A DNA stretch of 46,742 nt, taken from JANQFM01 sp035471925 (GTDB taxonomy: Bacteria; Acidobacteriota; UBA6911; RPQK01; DATIPO01). The stretch lies in the NCBI GenBank assembly GCA_035471925.1, contig DATIPO010000082.1:1-46742 (forward strand), in the 5' to 3' direction. The translations under genes were made by a program, and so were the position numbers. This document shows positions 32,417 through 41,248 of the stretch, in pieces; position 1 is the stretch's first letter, and every line of letters starts with the position of its first letter. A model generated the notes under the pieces. It did no database searches and was not told the origin of the DNA. It saw nothing but the letters and a program-made list of their open reading frames with translations.

Positions 32417-32734
32417 ATGGATCTGCCACAGGGGACGCTCGATCTCCTCATCCTAAGGATTCTGTCGCTGCAACGGCAGCATGGGTGGGGGATTGCTCAA
32501 CGCATCAAGCAGGTTTCCAGGCAAACACTAGAAGTGCGCCAGGGGTCGCTCTATCCGGCCCTGCACCGCTTGGAACGGCGAGGGTGGATCGACGCCGAGT
32601 GGGGAACATCCAAGAACAACCGCCGCGCGAAATACTACAAACTCACGCCCAAGGGTGAACGGCAGCTCGCGAAAGGTACGGAAGGCTGGAAAGAAATGAC
32701 GGCTGCTGTGGCACAGATCTTAGAATCGCCTTGA
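32417..32734 (+). CDS. PadR-family transcriptional regulator
   Basis: 105 residues, the typical length of the short PadR class. It has the opening GTLDLLILRILSLQRQHGWGIAQRI, the winged helix VRQGSLYPALHRLERRGWIDAEW, and YYKLTPKGERQL, then a short C-terminal helix for dimerisation. PadR proteins repress their own and neighbouring genes, often transporters, and let go on ligand binding. AGGGG precedes ATG 32417. The orphan permease starts 75 bases downstream; this PadR and permease pairing is common in Acidobacteriota. The likely operator is the dyad just upstream. Confidence 0.95.
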   Translation: MDLPQGTLDLLILRILSLQRQHGWGIAQRIKQVSRQTLEVRQGSLYPALHRLERRGWIDAEWGTSKNNRRAKYYKLTPKGERQLAKGTEGWKEMTAAVAQILESP

Positions 32735-32809
32735 GAAGCGCAGGAAGTACGCGCCCACCTACCAGACGACACCGTGCCTGGCGAAGGCGCACTGGGGGAA
32801 GGAAGAGGA

Positions 32810-35455
32810 ATGCTGGATGACTTAATTTACCGCCTCCGATCACTCTTTCGGCGGGAGCAAGTCGAGCACGAACTGGATGAGGAACTGAAGTTCCATTTCC
32901 ATTGCCAAATGGATGAGTTCCTGGAAGCGGGCATGTCCCGTCGAGAAGCCCTGCGGCAAGCCCGGCTGGCGTTCGGAGGACTTGATCAAATCAAGGAGGA
33001 GTGTCGGCAAGCGCGGGGTGTCTCGGCGCTGGAAACGACCATCCGGGATACCGTCTACTCCCTGTGGGGACTGTGCCGGACCCCTGTCTTCAGCGTTGTG
33101 GCAGTACTGACATTGGCGCTGGTCACCGGTGCTCTAGCGACTAGCTTCAACCTCTCTTATGGTTTCTTCTTCAGGCCCTTGCCGGTGGCGCAGGCCGACG
33201 AGATTGTGGCGGTCGCGGCTACAAGGAGGCACGGTACCGAAAGAGGATTCGTCTCCTATCCCGATTACGCCCATTTTCGGCAGCATGCGCGAACACTGAA
33301 AGGTCTGGCGGCGCATTACTCCACCGCACCGCTCTTCGCCGTCACAGCGGAACGGGCCCAAGAGATCAACGGGGCGGTCGTCTCGGCCAACTTTTTTCCC
33401 TTGCTGGGCATCCGACCGCAACTCGGCCGCTTTTTCCGCGCCAACGAGGACTCGGTTCCCGGCCAGCATCCGGTAGCAGTGGTGGGGTATTCGCTGTGGC
33501 GCGACTGGTTCGCCTCCTCGCGGGACGTGCTCGGCCGGACCTTAAAACTCAACGGCGTGGAGTTCACCGTCATCGGCGTGGCGCCGGAGTCTTTCCGCGG
33601 ACTCTCCTCCTCGCCCAATCAAGTCTACATTCCCACCATGATGCTGCGTACAGGCTACCGTTGGTGTGACGCCTTCACCCGCGACTGCACGGTTTTGCAG
33701 ATGGTCGGCCGGTTGGCCGAGGAGGGCAGCCTGCAGGAGGCTCAGGCTGAAGCCGCCTCGCTCCTGCCGGCCCACTGGCTGGAGGCCGAGGAGGGGGAAA
33801 ACAGCGGAGTCAGAGTCGAGTATTTGCACGGCCTCCGCCCCGGACCCTCCGAATCACGCCTTCTGGTTCTTCTACTCCTGACGGCTGGACTCTTGTTGTT
33901 GGCTGGTTGCGCCAATCTGGCCGGCTTGTTCCTGACCAGGGGCTCGGCCCGGGCCGGGGAGCTGTCCATTCGGGCCTGGCTGGGAGCCTCGCGCTTCCGG
34001 CTGGTTCGCCAATTGGTGACCGAATCGCTCCTTGTGGCTTTGTGTGGAGGGGCTGTGGGCATTGTCCTCTCTCTCGGCCTGACCTCCGTCATTCGGTCGA
34101 ACTTCTACGCCGTGGACGCAGAGGGGCATCCCTTGTTCTATGACTTCACTCCCGATGCAACGGTGGTGTCGGCTGTCTTGACGATGTCGGTGCTGGCGGG
34201 CTTCGTCTTTGGGCTCTTGCCAGCCATCCGAAGCTCCCGCATCGCACCGGGGGAAGGCCCCGGACGGCAAGATCGGTCAGTAACCGACCGACCCGCTTTG
34301 CGTACTTGGCTGGTGTCCGCTCAAGCGGCAGCAGCCGTGGCCCTGGCCACTGTGGCCGCTATGCTGACATCCAGCGCCTACGCCGTGATGCAAGGTGTTC
34401 ATTTCGATCCCTCGCAGGTGGCTCTGATGCGCCTCCGTCCCCGTCTGCTGCAGTATCCGCCGCAAAAAGCCCAACCTTTTTTGGAACGAGCTGTGGCTCG
34501 GCTGGAGGCCCTACCAGCAGTCGAGTCGGTCAGTCTTTGGGGGCATCCGGGAGGAGCCCTGGGTGGGCCGGAAACCCGGGTCTGGCTGCCCCAGTGGCCA
34601 GCTCAGAGGAGGCAGGCCATCAGCACCGATCACGGCCAGATTGGTCCCCGTTTCTTCCAGACCCTGGGTATCGCTCTGTTGACGGGACGAGAGTTCACCT
34701 CAAGGGATACTCCCGAGTCGATGCGCGTCGCCATTGTCAACCGGTCGCTGGCCGATCGCTTGCGGATCGAAGGAGGCGTGCTGGGAGCACCTCTAAGGCT
34801 TGACAGCGGTGAGTATCAAGTGGTCGGCGTGGTTGAGGATGTCCCCTTGCAGCAACCTGGAGAATCGCCACGGCCCAAGGTCTACACACCTTTTTGGCAG
34901 AATCCAGAACTCATCGACGCGCGCTTGTGCGTCCGCCTCCGAGGTGATCCGGCGAGTATGCTCTCCTTGCTGGCCCGTGAGGTCAACAGGGCCGACCCCG
35001 AGGTTCCCATCGCCGAACTTATGCCAATGTCGACACATCTTGCCGGCCTCTTCAGACCATTGCGGATCAGCTCGGCCTTCGTGGCTTTTACTGCTGTTCT
35101 TTCCCTGCTGCTCAGCGCCGTGGGACTTTACGGCACCTTGGCCTTCACCGTGGCAGGGCGGGGCAGGGAAATCGGCATCCGGATGGCGGTAGGCGCCAAC
35201 CCGAGGGACATGCGGGCCATGGTCGTGAGCCAAGGAATGAAGCCGTTGGCAGCCGGAATCGCGGCAGGAGCCGGTGTGGCGCTGGCAGGCATTGGCGTCG
35301 TCCGTCACCTGCTGGTGGACCCCTCCAGCACCGATCCGACTTCTTTCCTGGCCATCGCCGCCCTGCTGGTAACCGTCACAGGCCTTGCCGCCTGCTGGCT
35401 CCCCGCCCATCGCGCAGCCTCGATCGACCCCGCCCTCGCATTGCGGAAGCCGTGA
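32810..35455 (+). CDS. ADOP-family orphan permease with N-terminal prefix domain
   Basis: 881 residues from ATG 32810, just after GGAAGAGGA; an upstream ATG at 32774 is unlikely. Residues 1-75 form the cytoplasmic permease prefix domain (YRLRSLFRREQVEHELDEEL, SRREALRQARLAFGG). Then follow two MacB-core/FtsX units: helix PVFSVVAVLTLALVTGALA, FtsX helices around 350-480, a central helix near 495-520, and C-terminal helices ending WLPAHRAASIDPALALRKP. It shares the overall layout of the permeases at 23692 and 38368 but is clearly diverged from both. It is probably repressed by the PadR just upstream. No ATPase is adjacent; role and substrate unknown. Confidence 0.92.
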   Translation: MLDDLIYRLRSLFRREQVEHELDEELKFHFHCQMDEFLEAGMSRREALRQARLAFGGLDQIKEECRQARGVSALETTIRDTVYSLWGLCRTPVFSVVAVLTLALVTGALATSFNLSYGFFFRPLPVAQADEIVAVAATRRHGTERGFVSYPDYAHFRQHARTLKGLAAHYSTAPLFAVTAERAQEINGAVVSANFFPLLGIRPQLGRFFRANEDSVPGQHPVAVVGYSLWRDWFASSRDVLGRTLKLNGVEFTVIGVAPESFRGLSSSPNQVYIPTMMLRTGYRWCDAFTRDCTVLQMVGRLAEEGSLQEAQAEAASLLPAHWLEAEEGENSGVRVEYLHGLRPGPSESRLLVLLLLTAGLLLLAGCANLAGLFLTRGSARAGELSIRAWLGASRFRLVRQLVTESLLVALCGGAVGIVLSLGLTSVIRSNFYAVDAEGHPLFYDFTPDATVVSAVLTMSVLAGFVFGLLPAIRSSRIAPGEGPGRQDRSVTDRPALRTWLVSAQAAAAVALATVAAMLTSSAYAVMQGVHFDPSQVALMRLRPRLLQYPPQKAQPFLERAVARLEALPAVESVSLWGHPGGALGGPETRVWLPQWPAQRRQAISTDHGQIGPRFFQTLGIALLTGREFTSRDTPESMRVAIVNRSLADRLRIEGGVLGAPLRLDSGEYQVVGVVEDVPLQQPGESPRPKVYTPFWQNPELIDARLCVRLRGDPASMLSLLAREVNRADPEVPIAELMPMSTHLAGLFRPLRISSAFVAFTAVLSLLLSAVGLYGTLAFTVAGRGREIGIRMAVGANPRDMRAMVVSQGMKPLAAGIAAGAGVALAGIGVVRHLLVDPSSTDPTSFLAIAALLVTVTGLAACWLPAHRAASIDPALALRKP

Positions 35456-35646
35456 ACTGAAACACCGCAGTCGCTCGGCGAAGGTGCAGTGAGGACAAAA
35501 GCCATCCGCAAAGGAAATGAAGTTTGTAAGGTTGTGCAAGTTTATGATCAAATGCTCGTAATTACAGACTCCGCTGGTGATCGGGAACTCCCGGCGCACT
35601 GCGGAGACCGTTAAGAAATGGGTACGGGGACGCGTCTAAAGGATTA
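35456..35646. other. AT-richer gap before the response regulator
   Basis: 191 bases without a supported gene. TATGAT (35543-35548) is a good -10-like hexamer, but no -35 lies at 16-18 bases. AAAGGA just before 35647 serves as the Shine-Dalgarno for the response regulator. Confidence 0.4.
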
Positions 35647-36378
35647 ATGGCAGTCACGAGCGTCGACGTGTGGACGGATATTCTTGTTGTCGAAGATACG
35701 GTTCCCATGGCCCGGGCCATCTGCCGCCGGCTGGGACAAGAGGGATTCTCTACGGCCCGGGCGCTGGACGGGCGCGAGGCCCTGGCCCTGCTGGCCGAGA
35801 AGCGTCCCCGCCTGATGATTCTCGACTGGCGTCTCCCCGAGGTGGACGGCCTGGAGGTCCTGCGCCGGGTGCGGGGACGCGATCCCCAACTCCCCATCCT
35901 CATGCTCAGCGCACTGGGCGAGGAGGCCGACCGGGTGGTGGGACTGGAAATGGGAGCCGACGACTACTTGCCCAAACCCTTCGGCATGCGTGAATTGGTG
36001 GCCCGCGTCAAGGCCCTGCTGCGCCGAGGGGAACGCTCCCCTGATCACCACGTCGCTCACAGCCGCCGGGCCTTGGCTTACGGACCGCTGGTGCTGGACC
36101 GCCAATCGCGGCGCTGCGAAGTGGCGGGGGAAGACATCCCCCTCACGCCCACCGAATTCGACCTGCTCGACCTGCTGCTGCGTCATCCCGGACGGGCCTT
36201 CAGCCGCGACTTCCTGCTCGATACGGTATGGGGCCAGGAGGTCTTCGTCACCGATCGGGCCGTGGACAACGCCGTCCTGCGCCTGCGCAAGAAACTGGGC
36301 GGGATGGGTCCTGCCGTGGAGACCGTCTGGGGCATCGGCTACCGCCTCAGCGAAAGCCCTCCCTGGGAGGGTTCGTGA
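35647..36378 (+). CDS. OmpR-family response regulator
   Basis: 243 residues. The receiver domain has the acidic pair Glu16-Asp17, the phosphorylated Asp60 in MILDWRLPEVDG, the Ser/Thr position in MLSALGE and the lysine in YLPKPFGMRELVARVKALLRR. The C-terminal winged helix has LTPTEFDLLDLLLRHPGRAFSR and VDNAVLRLRKKLG, ending GIGYRL. It binds DNA when phosphorylated by its kinase, which is encoded 40 bases downstream. It is likely co-transcribed with the kinase and perhaps with the HTH-permease gene that follows. Targets unknown. Confidence 0.95.
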   Translation: MAVTSVDVWTDILVVEDTVPMARAICRRLGQEGFSTARALDGREALALLAEKRPRLMILDWRLPEVDGLEVLRRVRGRDPQLPILMLSALGEEADRVVGLEMGADDYLPKPFGMRELVARVKALLRRGERSPDHHVAHSRRALAYGPLVLDRQSRRCEVAGEDIPLTPTEFDLLDLLLRHPGRAFSRDFLLDTVWGQEVFVTDRAVDNAVLRLRKKLGGMGPAVETVWGIGYRLSESPPWEGS

Positions 36379-36418
36379 AGGCCTCAGCACCGGCAGAACC
36401 CATCGGCGGTAAGCCCCC

Positions 36419-38233
36419 ATGAAAATGGACAGCATCCTGCACAAGCTGCTCATCTGCCGGACGCCCGGATGGGTGGTGGCTGAAGCAGCGCTTTTGTTGA
36501 CGGCCGCCGCGGCGCTGCTCATGTCCTTGGCCCAGCAACTTCCCGACCGGGCCGCTTCGCAAGGATTCGAACTGATGGCGCTGCCGGCCGCCGGACTGCT
36601 GGCTGCCCTGCGCCTGCGCGTCCACCCGGGAACCCGTCCACTGCAAGCCGCCGAAGAGCTGACCCTGGCCGCCACCCTCTCCATCATCGGCTACCTGGTT
36701 TGGAATGCCCTCTTGGTCTGGCTGGTGGAGAGCGGCTACGAGTCCTCACGCCTGCTGGAGCTGTTGGAGTACCCATACCGATACCTGGTGCTGGCCAGCT
36801 CAGGGGGCGTTTTCCTGGCTTTGCGCGCCGGACTGCGCCTGTGGAAGGGTTGGAAACGCCTGCGCCGCCGACACCTGGCCTTCGCACTCACCCACACCTA
36901 CCTGAGCACCATGGCCGCCGCCGCCATGGCGGTGGTGGTGGTCTTCGCCTTCGTGCAGGCCTACTCCCTTCCCCTGCCCCAAGCCCCTTCAAGCCAAGGC
37001 GCCTCCAACTGGATCGGCGAAGCTGCCGCGCTCATCGTCTTCGGATTCGTGCCTCCCTTTCACTTCAATTTGGCCTTGGCCGTCCTGTTGCTGGCCGTCG
37101 CGGCGCCCTTCGTGGCCCTGACGTCGCTGTGGATCGCCCGCCACACCACTTCCCGTCTCTCGCACTTGGACGCCTGCCTCTCCCGGCTCAGCACGGGCGA
37201 CCTGGAAGCCCGCGTCGAGGTCGAAGGTCAAGACGAAGTGGCCCGCCTGCAAAAGGCTTTCAACCAGACCGCCGACCGCCTCAAGCAGACGCTCCACGAG
37301 CTGCAGCAGGAGAAGCAGCGCAGCCAGCGGCTGCTGGAGTCGCGCCGCCGCCTTTTTGCCGACGTCTCACATGACTTGAAAACGCCAGTGGCCGTGATCC
37401 GCGCCTGGTCGGAGAACGCAAAAGACGATCCCACCGGCGACACCGCCGAGGCTCTGGCAGTGATCGAAAGCGAAGCCCGCCACCTTCAGGGACTGATCCA
37501 GGACATCCTCTCCCTGGCCCGGGGCGAGGAAGACGGAGTGGATGTGGAATGCCGTCCCGTGGACCTTCTGGCCTTGGCCCGTGAACGCGTCCAACACCTG
37601 AGCCGCCTGGCCCGCAGCCGCCAAGTCCACCTCTCGCTTCATAGCGGCGGACCGGTTGAAGAATCGGTCCAAGACGAAGAGACGGCAACCGAGAAGATCC
37701 AAGCCGACCCTGCCAAGTCAGGGGCCTCAGGACGTCCCGCTCGACCGAAACCATCGCCGCCGAAGCAAAACTCCCTGAGCGGGAAAACGACTCAGCCCCC
37801 GCCCCGGGACTCTTCAAAGAACAACGGACCTGGGTCGGGCGGCATGGCGGGGACTGGCTCGCAATCTCCGGTGCTGGCCTGGTGTGATCCGGCGCGAACA
37901 GACCAGATTCTCTGCAACCTGCTGGAGAATGCCATCCGCCACACGCCCCAAGGCGGTATCGTGCAGGTCGACGTGTCCCATCAGGAGGACCGCGCCGTCC
38001 TTTCGGTGCGCGACACGGGCCCAGGCATCCCGCCAGAGCAGCTTGAGACTCTCCTCCAGCGCCGCCGCCAAGGCGACAATCCGGGAAAAGCGGGTCTCGG
38101 ACTCAGCGTGTGCCGCAGTCTGGCCCTTTCTATGGGCGGATCCCTGCGAGTCCTCTCGCTGACGCCCTCCGGCCTCGGCGTATCGCTTTCTTTGCCCCTG
38201 ACCTCCCCGGGGCAGCCTTTGGAAGGGTCTTGA
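36419..38233 (+). CDS. Sensor histidine kinase with unusual linker in the ATPase domain
   Basis: 604 residues. The N-terminal third has about six hydrophobic helices (about 17-240) with little periplasmic sequence, so it likely senses a membrane signal. A HAMP-like segment follows (about 240-295, LDACLSRLSTGDLEARVEV), then the dimerisation helix with phospho-accepting His318 in DVSHDLKTPVAVI. The catalytic domain has the N-box Asn504 (LLENAIRHTP), the DTGPGIP loop with Asp532, and GKAGLGLSVC. Between the first strand and the N-box sits an Asp/Glu/Lys/Pro/Ser-rich low-complexity segment of about 74 residues (about 412-485) not usual in this fold. It pairs with the response regulator just upstream. 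Confidence 0.93.
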   Translation: MKMDSILHKLLICRTPGWVVAEAALLLTAAAALLMSLAQQLPDRAASQGFELMALPAAGLLAALRLRVHPGTRPLQAAEELTLAATLSIIGYLVWNALLVWLVESGYESSRLLELLEYPYRYLVLASSGGVFLALRAGLRLWKGWKRLRRRHLAFALTHTYLSTMAAAAMAVVVVFAFVQAYSLPLPQAPSSQGASNWIGEAAALIVFGFVPPFHFNLALAVLLLAVAAPFVALTSLWIARHTTSRLSHLDACLSRLSTGDLEARVEVEGQDEVARLQKAFNQTADRLKQTLHELQQEKQRSQRLLESRRRLFADVSHDLKTPVAVIRAWSENAKDDPTGDTAEALAVIESEARHLQGLIQDILSLARGEEDGVDVECRPVDLLALARERVQHLSRLARSRQVHLSLHSGGPVEESVQDEETATEKIQADPAKSGASGRPARPKPSPPKQNSLSGKTTQPPPRDSSKNNGPGSGGMAGTGSQSPVLAWCDPARTDQILCNLLENAIRHTPQGGIVQVDVSHQEDRAVLSVRDTGPGIPPEQLETLLQRRRQGDNPGKAGLGLSVCRSLALSMGGSLRVLSLTPSGLGVSLSLPLTSPGQPLEGS

Positions 38234-38367
38234 TCCACCATCCAAACCGTGCGCAAAGGCCGGCGACCTCCTGTTCACTACGCTGCTCCGGCTCATTTCA
38301 GTGACCAGTTTTCGGGTCCCGGCCTTGACCTCAGGTTCCTTCCCGGGCTTCACTGGCGTCAGCGGTC

Positions 38368-41217
38368 ATGAAGCACGCGCGCTTAAAACATCGTCAACTG
38401 GCCATTCGTTTGGCCCGCTCATCGCTGACTCAGAAACAGTGGGCTGAGCGGCTGGGAATCAGCGCCACCTATCTCTCACAGTTGCTGCACGGCAAACGAG
38501 CCTATCCCGCCGCCCGAGTACGGCGGCGGCTGCTGCGGGAGCTTGAGGCTGATTTCGAGCAGCTCTTCCGCTGGGAGACGGCCTCGCAAGAGGACGTTAC
38601 GGCTGGGGAGAGGAGCGGTTCAAGTTACAAACGGGTGTTGGAGTGGCATCCCGGATCTTGGAGACTGCGCCTGGAGCGCCGCCGGGACACCGGTCCGATT
38701 CCCAGCCGAGGACTTTTTATGAGCACCCTAGCTTGGATTCTTGATCTGAGAGACGCGGCCCGCGCCTTGCGCAGGCGTCCCCGCTTCACCCTGGCCTGCA
38801 TCCTGGTGCTGGCTTTGGGCATCGCCGTCAGCACCGCGTTTTTCGGCGTCTTCGACCTCTTGCTGCTGCGCCCCTTGCCCTATCCCCAAGCCAACCATAT
38901 CGTGCGCGTCTTCTCCTACAACGAAGGAAGCGACCCGTTTCAGTCGTTCCGCGTGATTTCCTATCCAGAGTTCGAAGACATCCAGTCCGGCGGATTCTTG
39001 AGCCAAGCCGGCCTCTATGACCTCACCAACGTGACGCTGACGGGCTCCGGGCCGCCTCGCCAGATGACCGTGGCCCGAGTGTCGGCCGGAATGCTGGAAA
39101 CGCTGGGAGCCGTCCCCCGCCCAGGGCGCCTCTTCAGTTCGGCAGAACACCAGTCGCCCGCACCTCGGAGCGTGCTGGTCTCGGCCCGCCTGTTGGCCAG
39201 CGGCGCGCTGCCCGATAACCTTGCCGGGTCCTGGGATGCTTCTATGGCGCCGGATACCCAAGCGGCCCCACTCTATTTGGACGGGCAGGCCTACTCGGTA
39301 GCGGGTGTGCTTCCCCGCGACTTCCGCATGCCTCATGCGCTTTGGGGCGGCCGCCAAGTCGACATCTGGATGCCCCTCGGGGCCACCTCGCGCGACTATG
39401 GACGCGGCATCCGCCGCTTCGCCGCCTATGGGCGCCTGACCGCCCCTCCCGCCAAAAGGGAGGATGCAGAGTCTCCGGCCACTTCGCTGAGCGCACTGCG
39501 TTCCCGCCTTGATCAGCTCTCTCAACGGCTGCGCGCACAATACCCCGAGAGCACGCGAGAGAAGCACTTGTACGCCCTCTCGCTGGGGGAGATCGCACGG
39601 CGGCCGGTATTGCCCCTGCTGACCTTGCTGGGAGCCCTCTGCGCCGCCCTGCTGCTGGTGACCTGCAGCAACGCCGCCAGCCTCATCCTGGCCCGCAACG
39701 TGGCCAGGCGACGCGAGTTTGCGCTGCGGCAAGCCCTGGGCAGCGGCTCTCTTCGCCTGCTGCGCGGACTTACACTGGAAGGCCTGCTGTTGGGCTTGGC
39801 GGCGGCCTTGCCCGCTATTGCCCTGGCCTACCTGCTGAGCAGCTTCCTGCGCCTCCTGGCGGCCCTCAACCTGCCTCGCATGGGCGAGGTTTCCCTGGAC
39901 GCCCGGGTACTGCTCTTCGCCCTGGGGCTCTCCCTGCTGACGGGACTGGCCTCGGGATTGGCGCCCGCTTTTCCCTCTCTGGGCCGCCGTGCCGCCTATG
40001 CTCTCGGGAACGGACGCCAAGAATCGACCTCCCACGGCCAGCGCCGACTCCTGGGTGCCCTGGTGATCGGCCAACTGGCGCTGAGCCTGGTCTTCGTGGT
40101 GGCTTGCGGACTGCTGACAGGCACTCTCTGGAACCTCTCTCAAGTCGATCCCGGACTCAATGCGGAAGGCGTGCTCACGGCCCAACTGCGCCTGCCGGAC
40201 CAACGCTACGGCGAGGACGAACAGGCGAGGGCCTTTTGGAGCGAGCTCAGGCAGCAGTCCGAACACCTTGAAAGCGTCAGCGCCGCCGGGGCCGTCAATT
40301 GGCTGCCGCTGGGGAGCGGCTGGTCTTGCGACACTTTCGCCGTGGCCGACCGTCCTCAGGAAACCCAGGACTGTGCCGAGTTCCGCATCTCGACTCCGGG
40401 CTACTTTCAGGCTCTCGGCATTCCCCTGCTGCAGGGACGCCTGTTCGAAGAGCGGGACGACGCTTCGGCCCCTCCCGTAGTGATCGTGAGCCGATCGCTG
40501 GCCCAGCGCCTGTGGCCCGGTGAAAGCGCCCTGGGACGCCGCGTCCGCTATGGATCGCCCACCTCCTCGGGTCCCTGGCACACGGTTGTGGGCGTGGTCG
40601 GAGACGTCAGACACTTCGGACTTGAGAAGCGGGTTTCTGAGGAACTGCACTTTCCCCACCGCCAAGCTCCCTACACCGCCCGCAACATGACCCTGGTGGT
40701 GCGCGGACGACCCGGATCGGACCTGGCGGGACAACTTCGCGGACTGCTGGGTCGGCTCGACCCCCAACTGGCCGTGTCCTCAATGCGTCCCATGCAAGAC
40801 TGGCTGGCCGATTCCACCTCCCGTCCCCGCTCTCTCGCCCTGCTCTTGGCCGGACTGGGATCGGCGGCCCTGCTGCTGGCGATCGCGGGAGTCTACGGAG
40901 TCATCGCCTTCGTGATGAGGCGCCGCCTTCACGAGTTCGGAGTCCGCCTGGCGCTGGGGGCACGGCGGCGCCACATCCGGCAACTGGTGTTGCGGCGCGC
41001 CCTGCTGTGGGCGCTCTCGGCAAGCGTCCTCGGCCTGCCGGCCGCTTGGGCCTCCGCCCGCCTTCTTGAGTCGGACCTTTTCGGAATAAGCCCTCAGGAC
41101 CCCCTGGTCCTGACCGCGGCGCCGCTGCTCGTCGTCGCGGTAAGCCTTTGCGCCGCCCTGGCCCCGGCCCGCCGGGCCTCACACACCGATCCTTCCGCCT
41201 CACTGCGCGCCCAATGA
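38368..41217 (+). CDS. Helix-turn-helix domain fused in frame to an ADOP-family permease
   Basis: 949 residues. Residues 1-70 look like a Cro/C1-type HTH (SLTQKQWAERLGISATYLSQLLHGKRAYPAARVRRRLL). A linker (71-117) looks poorly structured, and a permease begins at Met118 (MSTLAWILDLRDAARALRRRPRF). It then follows the duplicated MacB-core/FtsX plan: helix RFTLACILVLALGIAVSTAFFGVFDLLLLRPLPY, FtsX helices about 410-540, a central helix, and C-terminal helices ending ARRASHTDPSASLRAQ. GAGGA lies 6 nt before the internal ATG 38719, so a shorter permease of 832 residues could also be made. The first ATG has no Shine-Dalgarno. The gene follows the two-component system by 134 bases. Whether the full-length fusion is made is not known. 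Confidence 0.82.
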   Translation: MKHARLKHRQLAIRLARSSLTQKQWAERLGISATYLSQLLHGKRAYPAARVRRRLLRELEADFEQLFRWETASQEDVTAGERSGSSYKRVLEWHPGSWRLRLERRRDTGPIPSRGLFMSTLAWILDLRDAARALRRRPRFTLACILVLALGIAVSTAFFGVFDLLLLRPLPYPQANHIVRVFSYNEGSDPFQSFRVISYPEFEDIQSGGFLSQAGLYDLTNVTLTGSGPPRQMTVARVSAGMLETLGAVPRPGRLFSSAEHQSPAPRSVLVSARLLASGALPDNLAGSWDASMAPDTQAAPLYLDGQAYSVAGVLPRDFRMPHALWGGRQVDIWMPLGATSRDYGRGIRRFAAYGRLTAPPAKREDAESPATSLSALRSRLDQLSQRLRAQYPESTREKHLYALSLGEIARRPVLPLLTLLGALCAALLLVTCSNAASLILARNVARRREFALRQALGSGSLRLLRGLTLEGLLLGLAAALPAIALAYLLSSFLRLLAALNLPRMGEVSLDARVLLFALGLSLLTGLASGLAPAFPSLGRRAAYALGNGRQESTSHGQRRLLGALVIGQLALSLVFVVACGLLTGTLWNLSQVDPGLNAEGVLTAQLRLPDQRYGEDEQARAFWSELRQQSEHLESVSAAGAVNWLPLGSGWSCDTFAVADRPQETQDCAEFRISTPGYFQALGIPLLQGRLFEERDDASAPPVVIVSRSLAQRLWPGESALGRRVRYGSPTSSGPWHTVVGVVGDVRHFGLEKRVSEELHFPHRQAPYTARNMTLVVRGRPGSDLAGQLRGLLGRLDPQLAVSSMRPMQDWLADSTSRPRSLALLLAGLGSAALLLAIAGVYGVIAFVMRRRLHEFGVRLALGARRRHIRQLVLRRALLWALSASVLGLPAAWASARLLESDLFGISPQDPLVLTAAPLLVVAVSLCAALAPARRASHTDPSASLRAQ
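38705..38721 (+). promoter_or_regulatory. Internal ribosome site and start within the HTH-permease frame
   Basis: GAGGA precedes ATG 38719 by six bases, in frame with the upstream HTH. The ATG sits where related permeases begin. It could give a separate permease product, so the HTH and permease may be made both together and apart. Confidence 0.4.
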
Positions 41218-41248
41218 GCACAGCGGGGCCGAACTGGCCCAAGGGTGC

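Noticed and set aside
38728..40767. Minus-strand open frame of about 680 codons opposite the HTH-permease
   Set aside because: Gln/Gly/Arg-rich shadow translation with no fold signal; the plus strand has clear membrane helices and MacB/FtsX motifs.
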